Positions 1-4,022 of a stretch of DNA of 6,446 nucleotides are shown here, piece by piece. The notes beneath the pieces were generated by a model, which did no database searches, was not told the origin of the DNA, and saw only the letters and a list, made by a program, of their open reading frames with translations. Location: NCBI GenBank assembly GCA_946615875.1, contig CAMOIK010000117.1, positions 1 through 6,446 of the forward strand. Direction: 5' to 3'. Position 1 is the stretch's first letter, and the number at the start of each line of letters is the position of its first letter. A program made the position numbers and the translations under genes. Source of the DNA: an uncultured Verrucomicrobiota bacterium (lineage in GTDB: Bacteria; Verrucomicrobiota; Kiritimatiellia; RFP12; UBA1067).

Positions 1-1405
1 TGCACTCCTCGGTCTGCGGCATGATGCCGTCGTCCGCCGCGATGATGAGCACCGCGATGTCGGTGAGCTGTGCGCCGCGCGCGCGCATTGCGGAGAAGGC
101 GGCGTGGCCTGGCGTGTCGAGGAAAGTGATCTTGCGCCCTGCGATCTCCACCTGGTAGGCGGAAATCTGCTGGGTGATGCCGCCAGCCTCGCCTGCGGCC
201 ACGTGCTCCTTGCGTATCCAGTCCATCAACGTGGTCTTGCCGTGATCGACATGGCCGAGGAACGTGACGACGGGTGCGCGGGTACGCAGCGACTCCGGCG
301 GATCTTCGGGGATCAGGTCGTCGGCGTCTATGGCCTTGAGGACGGGCTTGGCGGCCGCCTTGTCGCGGGCCTTCTCGACCGTCACCTTGAATCCGTAGCG
401 TTCGGCCACCTTGACGGCGATGTCGGGCTCGACGCGCTGGTTGATGGAGGCCAGTATCTTCAGCGCCATGAGATCGGCGATGAGGCGGTTGGGCTTGATG
501 CCGAGTTTCGCGGCGAGATCCTTGACCACCACGGCGCCGCGAATGGAAATCTCGCGGGATTCCGGCCCCTCCGGGAGGACGGAGGCCTGGACGTCCGCCG
601 CCCTGGAGACGCCGCCGCGCTGCTTCTCGAACGCTTTCAGCGCGTCCTTGCCCTTCTTGCCCTTGCGGTTGCCCTTCTCCACGTCGTCATAGTCGCCGAC
701 CGGCTTGGGCGCCCGCTCCTTAGGCTGCGCGGCGACGGTGATCTTGATTGCGGCCGAACCCGCCGGCGCGGCTTTCTGCAGCGGCTTGAAGCCTGGATGC
801 GCGTTCAATCCCGGCGCGGCGGCGAACGGCTTGGGCGGCTGCTTTGGCTTGTAGCCGGGCGCCATGCGCAGCGGCGGGCGCGGCGCGTCGGCGGCGGTTG
901 CCGCCGGTTTCGCGGAAGAGACGCTGATGGAAATCTTCGGCGGCGGCGCTACGGGGCGTGACGGTTTCTTGGGATTTATGTGCAGCGGCTCCAGCTTGGC
1001 TTTCGCGGGCGCGGCGGGCTTTTCCGTTGCCGACGCCGGTGGCGGCGGGGGTGGCGCGTCTGTCGCGGGCGCGGCGGCGGCGGGTGCGGGGGCTGGCCTC
1101 GCCTTGCGCCCGGCCTTCGTCCAGGCGTCGTCAACCGTCTTCGCTGCGGCCAGATGGGCCGAGAGCGCCTCGCGGCCTTCCTCTACGACGCGGCGGGCGA
1201 GAGCCGCCGCCTTGCCGCGCTTCGCTTCGCGCTTTGCCGCCACGTCCTCCTTCGGCATGGCGGAAACCGCTTCGCGCAGACGCGGGAGGTCGTACTTCCC
1301 AATGGCGCTGATTGCGCTTGACACGTCGATGTCGCGATCTTGTGCCGCCTTGAGCACTTCCGCGCTGGTGACGCCGGCTTCCCGGGCTAGTTCATATACA
1401 CGCAT
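1..1405 (-). CDS. infB: Translation initiation factor IF-2 (N-terminal part, runs off left edge)
   Basis: IF-2 is the GTPase that places initiator tRNA on the 30S subunit and promotes 50S joining. The visible 468 codons begin MRVYELAREAGV, the usual IF-2 N-terminal helical motif. A long low-complexity Ala/Pro/Lys-rich linker follows (about residues 100-260), including a run of six prolines near 118-123. A second IF2_N-like segment lies at about 284-345 (EISIRGAVVVKDLAAKLGIK). The GTPase domain then starts: P-loop GHVDHGKT at 384-391, switch I GEAGGITQQISAY at 405-417, G3 DTPGH at 430-434, then MPQTEE at the edge. Switch I reads QQIS where QHIG is common. The NKxD motif and domains II-IV lie outside the window. 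The start is the ATG at 1405-1403, which gives the standard N-terminus; no Shine-Dalgarno sequence is visible before it. It lies 74 nt downstream of nusA and is probably cotranscribed with it. Confidence 0.96.
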   Translation of the reverse strand, partial: MRVYELAREAGVTSAEVLKAAQDRDIDVSSAISAIGKYDLPRLREAVSAMPKEDVAAKREAKRGKAAALARRVVEEGREALSAHLAAAKTVDDAWTKAGRKARPAPAPAAAAPATDAPPPPPPASATEKPAAPAKAKLEPLHINPKKPSRPVAPPPKISISVSSAKPAATAADAPRPPLRMAPGYKPKQPPKPFAAAPGLNAHPGFKPLQKAAPAGSAAIKITVAAQPKERAPKPVGDYDDVEKGNRKGKKGKDALKAFEKQRGGVSRAADVQASVLPEGPESREISIRGAVVVKDLAAKLGIKPNRLIADLMALKILASINQRVEPDIAVKVAERYGFKVTVEKARDKAAAKPVLKAIDADDLIPEDPPESLRTRAPVVTFLGHVDHGKTTLMDWIRKEHVAAGEAGGITQQISAYQVEIAGRKITFLDTPGHAAFSAMRARGAQLTDIAVLIIAADDGIMPQTEEC

Positions 1406-1479
1406 GAGAATGAAGTCTGAAATCTGAAGAAGTTTGAGAAGTTTTAGTTAGAGAGTGAACCACCACCGACCACTACCAA
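1406..1479 (-). other. nusA-infB intergenic spacer and SD-less infB leader
   Basis: Seventy-four bases separate the nusA stop from the infB start. Read in the operon direction, the half next to infB is a C/T/A-rich, G-poor string of short related words (ACTTCTCAAACTTCTTC, then a TTTCAG/ACTTC-like run). The 20 bases before the ATG hold no purine-rich Shine-Dalgarno sequence. No terminator hairpin or new promoter was seen, so readthrough from nusA is the simplest reading. The half next to nusA belongs to the interspersed CTACC-type tract described separately. Confidence 0.6.
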
Positions 1480-1485
1480 CTACCC
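1467..1485 (+). repeat. Short copy of interspersed CTACC-type tract overlapping the nusA stop
   Basis: Written on the plus strand this reads CGACCACTACCAACTACCC. Its first 11 bases recur exactly at 2924-2934 and its last 12 recur exactly at 2945-2956, in the leader of the TSCPD gene. The tract covers the last codon and stop codon of nusA (TAG at 1482-1480), so the end of the gene appears to be built from, or to have been invaded by, this element. It lies antisense to the local operon, whereas the copy at 2926 lies sense to its gene. The function is unknown. Confidence 0.55.
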
Positions 1486-2739
1486 ATTTATCAACTCGGC
1501 CACGGCGTGCGCGGCGGCATAGACGCCCTTGGCCGTCACTTCGTCCAGACCGGTCATCGCCATGAACGTCGCCTCGTCCTCGCCGACGATGCCTTCGACG
1601 GACAGGAATCCGGCCTCCGCCATCTGCGTGGCCACGGCGGTGGAGACGGAGAACGTCTCTGCCAGTTCCTTGATCGCCTCCGCCTTCTGGTCCTCGAACG
1701 ATGCCGATGCCATCGACTTCTTCACCTCGACGTTCCATCCGGTGAGCTTGGACGTCAGGCGGACGTTCTGCCCGCGCTTGCCCAGGCACAGCGAATACTG
1801 ATCCGGCGCCACCGTGACGTGCACGGTGTTGGGGAGCGTCGGATCGACCGTCACGCTTTCGAGCTTGGCCGGCGCGAGCGCCTGCGTCACATACTGGCAG
1901 ATGTCCTCGTTCCAGCGCACTATGTCGATCTTCTCGCCGTTCAGCTCGCTGACCATCGCACGCACGCGGATGCCTTTCTGCCCGACGCACGCGCCCACGG
2001 GATCGACGTTCTCGTTGCTCGTGCGCACGGCCACCTTGGCGCGGAAGCCGGGGTCGCGGCTGATTGCCATGATCTCCACCACGCCGTCCGCGATTTCGGA
2101 TACTTCCAGGCGGAAGAGCGCCTCCAGGAACTTCGGATGCGAACGGCTCAGCACCACGCCAGGGCCTTTTGCGTCCTGCTCGACCTTCAGGATGATTGCG
2201 CGCACGGTGTCGCCCACCTGGTAGTTTTCGGTGGGTATGCGTTCCTTGTTCGGCAGCACCATTTCCGTCTTGCCGACTGTCACGTAGGTATCGCGGTGCG
2301 TCACGGAGGACACGGTGCCGGAGACGATGTCGCCCTGGCGGTCGCGGTATTCGGAGAACGTATTGGTGCGCTCGGCGTCGCGAATCTTCTGCATTATCAT
2401 CTGGCGCGAAGTCTGGGCGGCGATGCGTCCCAGCCTGGCCGCGGGCATTTCCACCTCGATGGACTCGCCGGGCTGGGCGTCGGGCTTGATGCGGCGCGCG
2501 CGCTGGAGCGAAACGAAGCCCGCGCCCGCCGTGTCGTCGCTGACGACCAGCGTGTCGAAGATGTGCAGGGAGAGGTCTTTGCGGTCGATGGTCACTTTCA
2601 GGTCGTTCGTCACGTCGCGGCTTCTGCGCGCCGCCTGGCTCAACGCCTGTTCGATTGCCGTAAGCACTATTTCACGGCTTACGCCGCGTTCCATCTCTAT
2701 CTGCTGGACTACCTCCAGCAGGGGGTTGTTCATTGCCAT
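1480..2739 (-). CDS. nusA: Transcription termination/antitermination factor NusA
   Basis: NusA binds RNA polymerase and nascent RNA and modulates pausing, intrinsic termination and antitermination. The 419-residue product has the standard order: an N-terminal polymerase-binding domain (about 1-130, starting NNPLLEVVQQIEMERGVSRE), an S1 domain (about 136-200, GDIVSGTVSSVTHRDTYV), KH1 with its loop GACVGQKGIRV (249-259), KH2 with LGKRGQNVRL (319-328, where many homologues read AIGKKGQN) and KLTGWNVEV after it. One helix-hairpin-helix-like C-terminal repeat follows (about 355-415). The family runs from about 350 to 500 residues, and this copy is longer than the minimal forms. The ATG at 2739 sits 7 nt after the core GGAG of an AAGGAG ribosome site; a second ATG two codons later is less well spaced. 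It is the first gene behind the promoter at 2815-2844 and infB follows it. rimP, the common upstream neighbour, is missing here. Confidence 0.97.
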   Translation of the reverse strand: MAMNNPLLEVVQQIEMERGVSREIVLTAIEQALSQAARRSRDVTNDLKVTIDRKDLSLHIFDTLVVSDDTAGAGFVSLQRARRIKPDAQPGESIEVEMPAARLGRIAAQTSRQMIMQKIRDAERTNTFSEYRDRQGDIVSGTVSSVTHRDTYVTVGKTEMVLPNKERIPTENYQVGDTVRAIILKVEQDAKGPGVVLSRSHPKFLEALFRLEVSEIADGVVEIMAISRDPGFRAKVAVRTSNENVDPVGACVGQKGIRVRAMVSELNGEKIDIVRWNEDICQYVTQALAPAKLESVTVDPTLPNTVHVTVAPDQYSLCLGKRGQNVRLTSKLTGWNVEVKKSMASASFEDQKAEAIKELAETFSVSTAVATQMAEAGFLSVEGIVGEDEATFMAMTGLDEVTAKGVYAAAHAVAELING

Positions 2740-2776
2740 CGTTTCGCTCCTTCTTGTCCAAGATCCACCACTGACC

Positions 2777-2804
2777 TTCGCACGAAATCCTTACAACGCG
2801 CGAA
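2777..2804 (-). other. Hairpin near the 5' end of the nusA leader
   Basis: The arms are 2777-2784 (TTCGCACG) and 2797-2804 (CGCGCGAA). They form an 8-bp stem with one G-U pair when transcribed leftwards, around a 12-nt loop. The stem lies only a few bases downstream of the predicted transcription start of nusA. It could protect the 5' end or have a regulatory role. No U-run follows, so it is not an intrinsic terminator. The pairing was seen by eye and may be fortuitous. Confidence 0.35.
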
Positions 2805-2814
2805 AATCACTGGT

Positions 2815-2844
2815 ATTATACCAAATTTGCCGCATTGCCGTCAA
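2815..2844 (-). promoter_or_regulatory. Sigma-70-type promoter for nusA-infB
   Basis: Read leftwards, a -35 box TTGACG (2844-2839) and a perfect -10 box TATAAT (2820-2815) are separated by 18 bp. TGG directly before the -10 makes an extended -10 (TGGTATAAT). The predicted start is near 2808, which leaves a leader of about 68 nt before the nusA ATG. This is the clearest promoter in the window and lies on the expected strand just upstream of the operon. Confidence 0.8.
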
Positions 2845-2900
2845 GTGGGCGCCGCGCAGTTCGTTATACCCATCAACGGCGGCAGGCGCTCTGCGGGAAA

Positions 2901-2916
2901 ATATGCTATAATATGC
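2901..2916 (+). promoter_or_regulatory. Extended -10 promoter for the TSCPD gene
   Basis: ATATGCTATAATATGC contains TATAAT at 2907-2912 preceded by TGC, an extended -10 arrangement. No good -35 hexamer sits at the normal distance (2884-2890 is GC-rich). It points rightwards to the gene at 3014 with a leader of about 95 nt. Fifteen of its 16 bases recur at 3481-3496 in front of the candidate RNA. Confidence 0.65.
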
Positions 2917-2925
2917 AATCGATCG

Positions 2926-2999
2926 ACCACTACCCACTACTCTCTACCAACTACCCTCCACCCTCTACCATCTACCCCTCTATCATCTACCAACTACCA
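2926..2999 (+). repeat. G-free CTACC-type tract in the TSCPD leader
   Basis: All 74 bases are A, C or T. The tract is built from loosely repeated words such as CTACCAACTACC, TCTACCATCTACC and CTCTATCATCTACC. It makes up most of the 5' untranslated leader of the gene at 3014 and would be essentially unstructured RNA. Pieces recur at 1467-1485 and 3461-3471. It could be an interspersed low-complexity element or a translation-enhancing leader; the sequence cannot decide between them. Confidence 0.7.
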
Positions 3000-3013
3000 G
3001 CTAAAGGAAAACC

Positions 3014-3250
3014 ATGCAAACATACAAGACAAACGGAACGTGCGCACGCGCCATCGAGTTCGAGGTATCAAACGGAACACTGACTGCCTGCCGCTTCATA
3101 GGCGGCTGTGCCGGGAACACACAGGGTGTTGCAAAACTGGCCGTGGGCCGCAAGGTCTCGGACGTCATCGCGGCGCTCAAAGGCATTCAGTGCCGCAATG
3201 GCACGTCCTGCCCGGATCAACTGGCAAAAGCTCTGGAAGCCGCCTCCTGA
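3014..3250 (+). CDS. Small TSCPD-domain protein (TIGR03905-type, four-Cys family)
   Basis: The 78-residue product MQTYKTNGTCARAIEFEV...CPDQLAKALEAAS is a stand-alone TSCPD domain. This domain is also found at the C-terminus of some adenosylcobalamin-dependent ribonucleotide reductases, and its conserved cysteines suggest metal binding. Cysteines are at 10, 26, 32, 60 and 66. The GGCAGNTQGVAKL segment (30-42), the GRKVSDVIAALKGIQC segment (45-60) and the final CRNGTSCPDQLAKAL are typical of the family. Its length is normal, and it has no signal peptide or membrane segment, so it should be cytosolic. The cellular role of the stand-alone form is not established. The ATG follows an AAAGGAAAA ribosome site. 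It is transcribed alone, divergently from nusA, from the extended -10 promoter at 2901-2916. No clear terminator follows the stop codon. Confidence 0.88.
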   Translation: MQTYKTNGTCARAIEFEVSNGTLTACRFIGGCAGNTQGVAKLAVGRKVSDVIAALKGIQCRNGTSCPDQLAKALEAAS

Positions 3251-3306
3251 GCAGCCGCCGTTCGCCGCCCGCCAACCACCCCGACCCCTCGGGCACGACG
3301 GGAAGA

Positions 3307-3458
3307 TTGAATATATGGACGACGCCAGATGAATATATAGACAAGGGGCAAGTCAATATATAGACAGGCGCCGGGTGAATATATAGACAGGGGGCAAGTC
3401 AATATATAGACAGGCGCAAGTCAATATATGGACTGCCGGCAGATGAATATATGAGTCC
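3307..3458. repeat. Array of seven 22-23 bp direct repeats with core AATATATAGAC
   Basis: The core AATATAT begins at 3310, 3332, 3355, 3378, 3401, 3423 and 3446, giving steps of 22, 23, 23, 23, 22 and 23 bp. The inner copies read GT(C/G)AATATATAGACAGG followed by a G/C-rich spacer. The outer copies (first, sixth, seventh) are more degenerate (ATATGGAC, ATATGAGTC). GTCAATATATAGAC is an imperfect palindrome with GTC/GAC ends. Because the period is not a multiple of three, the array is not coding. It could be a multimeric protein-binding site, an iteron-like element or a minisatellite. The short AT-rich cores in otherwise GC-rich DNA stand out strongly. Confidence 0.9.
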
Positions 3459-3460
3459 CT

Positions 3461-3476
3461 TCTACCATCTATCCTC
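3461..3476 (+). repeat. Short CTACC-type tract before the RNA promoter
   Basis: TCTACCATCTATCCTC shares the exact 11-mer TCTACCATCTA with 2964-2974 in the TSCPD leader. It lies between the repeat array and the promoter box at 3481, where a -35 box would be expected; none is seen. Confidence 0.45.
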
Positions 3477-3480
3477 TAAA

Positions 3481-3496
3481 ATATGGTATAATATGC
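3481..3496 (+). promoter_or_regulatory. Extended -10 promoter for the candidate non-coding RNA
   Basis: ATATGGTATAATATGC contains TATAAT at 3487-3492 preceded by TGG, an extended -10. It differs by one base from the box at 2901-2916. No -35 consensus is visible. The predicted start is about 3499, immediately before the 5' arm of the closing helix of the RNA (3502-3512). That agreement is strong circumstantial support for both features. Confidence 0.65.
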
Positions 3497-3660
3497 GGCG
3501 TCTCGCGAAAGCGGGGCTATAGTCCGGGAACTGACCGGCAGCGTCAAGCCACGCACGAGGGCCGACGCTCCTCTCCACCCCCGGACGTCTGACGTAGCAT
3601 CAACGCTACAAGTCGTTCGCGAAAAATACGACCAAACTTTCGAACAGAGCGACATGTAAG

Positions 3661-3685
3661 TGTGGGTGCACCTCGTGTGGGTGCA
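3661..3685 (+). repeat. Two exact copies of TGTGGGTGCA inside the candidate RNA
   Basis: TGTGGGTGCA occurs at 3661-3670 and 3676-3685, separated by CCTCG. The second copy's GGTGCA pairs with TGCACC at 3667-3672 to form the apical hairpin of the RNA's 3' stem. The repeat may be only a by-product of that hairpin. Confidence 0.5.
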
Positions 3686-3730
3686 TTTCTCTTCATGTAT
3701 TCTGTTCAAGCCTTTGGTCGGGCTTTTCGC

Positions 3731-3763
3731 GAGTGCATGGAGAAGAAAATGCGCTCTTTTCTT
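3731..3763 (+). terminator. Rho-independent terminator of the candidate RNA
   Basis: GAGTGCAT (3731-3738) pairs with ATGCGCTC (3749-3756) in an 8-bp stem with one G-U pair and a 10-nt purine-rich loop. TTTTCTT (3757-3763) follows directly. The first three stem bases also belong to the closing helix of the RNA, so the two helices compete at that point. Nothing else in this stretch explains a terminator facing right. Confidence 0.65.
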
Positions 3764-3783
3764 ATGCATGGAGGCGGTCTCCG

Positions 3784-3912
3784 GCGACGGAAGCCGCCAA
3801 GCGCAGATACACCACCTACGGCAAAGTCCGCATCACAGACGCCGAATGGACGCCCGTAGATGGCGACGCCTCGGCCTACAACTTCTTCAAGGTCGCCGTG
3901 GAGATGAAATAG
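3784..3912 (+). pseudogene. 3' coding remnant ending in a protein C-terminus
   Basis: In the frame that stops at TAG 3910-3912, the sequence reads ATEAAKRRYTTYGKV, then RITDAEWTPVDGDASAYNFF, then KVAVEMK. The last 30 residues look like real protein: a Trp-centred strand, then an aromatic-FFKV strand and a short charged end. They resemble the C-terminal tails of large secreted beta-rich proteins in PVC bacteria (my recollection, unsearched). No ATG precedes it in frame, and the only nearby alternative, GTG at 3733, lacks a ribosome site and lies inside the terminator. The best reading is the surviving 3' end of a deleted or disrupted gene; the left limit given is approximate. A short expressed protein is less likely. 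Confidence 0.4.
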
Positions 3913-3940
3913 ACGGGATGGAACAGGCAAGAAGAAACAA

Positions 3941-3970
3941 CGAGGCGGCGGGGATTACCCCGCCGCCTCG
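3941..3970 (-). terminator. Strong intrinsic terminator downstream of groEL
   Basis: A perfect 13-bp stem (CGAGGCGGCGGGG at 3941-3953 with CCCCGCCGCCTCG at 3958-3970) encloses a 4-nt loop. Read leftwards it is followed by TTGTTTCTTCTTG, a T-rich tail, and it begins about 50 nt past the groEL stop. On the plus strand only a weak CGTTTG follows, so it mainly serves the chaperone operon, although the stem could also stop rightward transcripts from the remnant region. Confidence 0.8.
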
Positions 3971-3987
3971 CGTTTGCGCAGCCGCCG

Positions 3988-4013
3988 GCGACCAATCGCC
4001 AGCGACCGATCGC
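3988..4013. repeat. Two near-identical 12-mers between groEL and its terminator
   Basis: GCGACCAATCGC (3988-3999) and GCGACCGATCGC (4002-4013) differ at one base and are two bases apart. They lie in the 3' untranslated region of groEL. The function is unknown and the pair may be a chance local duplication. Confidence 0.4.
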
Positions 4014-4022
4014 ATCCCGTGA

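Larger units (their letters stand above)
3499..3763 (+). ncRNA. Candidate structured non-coding RNA, family not recognised
   Basis: This is a transcription unit of about 265 nt with an extended -10 promoter in front and an intrinsic terminator at its end. Its ends pair: 3502-3512 (CTCGCGAAAGC) with 3722-3733 (GCTTTTCGCGAG, one extra U). Inside are four elements. (1) 3522-3528/3580-3586 (GTCCGGG/CCCGGAC) encloses 3540-3545/3564-3569 (AGCGTC/GACGCT). (2) A hairpin is formed by 3594-3598/3605-3609 (GTAGC/GCTAC). (3) A hairpin is formed by 3612-3616/3628-3632 (GTCGT/ACGAC). (4) A long stem stacks 3629-3636/3713-3720 (CGACCAAA/TTTGGTCG), 3642-3648/3701-3707 (GAACAGA/TCTGTTC), 3652-3656/3694-3698 and 3667-3672/3680-3685. 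Elements 3 and 4 share 3629-3632 and compete there. I do not recognise RNase P RNA, tmRNA, SRP RNA, 6S RNA or a known riboswitch. Reading frames across it look random. The structure is by eye; conservation is untested. Confidence 0.6.

Noticed and set aside
104..1427. Several plus-strand open frames opposite infB
   Set aside because: They are shadows of the high-GC IF-2 reading frame, whose translation contains unmistakable GTPase motifs.
3251..3306. Terminator after the TSCPD gene
   Set aside because: CCGACCCCTCGG could form only a 4-bp stem with a short loop and no T-run follows.
1507..3363. Open frame of about 618 codons on the plus strand opposite nusA and through the TSCPD gene
   Set aside because: It overlaps nusA antisense and the TSCPD gene in another frame, runs through low-complexity tracts and repeats, and shows no domain.
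3307..3458. CRISPR array
   Set aside because: The repeats are only about 14 bp of core with similar, non-unique 8-10 bp spacers and a 22-23 bp period; no cas gene is present.
3702..3720. tRNA T-arm (GTTCAAGCC at 3704-3712)
   Set aside because: The loop fits the T-loop consensus, but the flanking bases do not form a T-stem and no acceptor or anticodon arm is present; they pair in the RNA's long 3' stem instead.
3499..3763. Assignment of the RNA as RNase P RNA or tmRNA
   Set aside because: ATAGTCCGGG at 3519 faintly resembles the RNase P 5' core, but the matching 3' core ACAGAA...GGCTTA is missing and the RNA is too short. No tag reading frame ending in Ala-Ala or tRNA-like 3' CCA end supports tmRNA.
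3476..3769. 97-codon minus-strand open frame containing CTHTRCTHT
   Set aside because: It lies exactly over the candidate RNA and both its promoter and terminator, has no ribosome site, and the Cys/His pattern comes from the GTGGGTGCA repeat.
3662..4022. Plus-strand open frames of 65 and 120 codons starting inside the RNA
   Set aside because: Both start in the RNA's 3' stem without a ribosome site, and a third frame gives the only protein-like C-terminus in this stretch.
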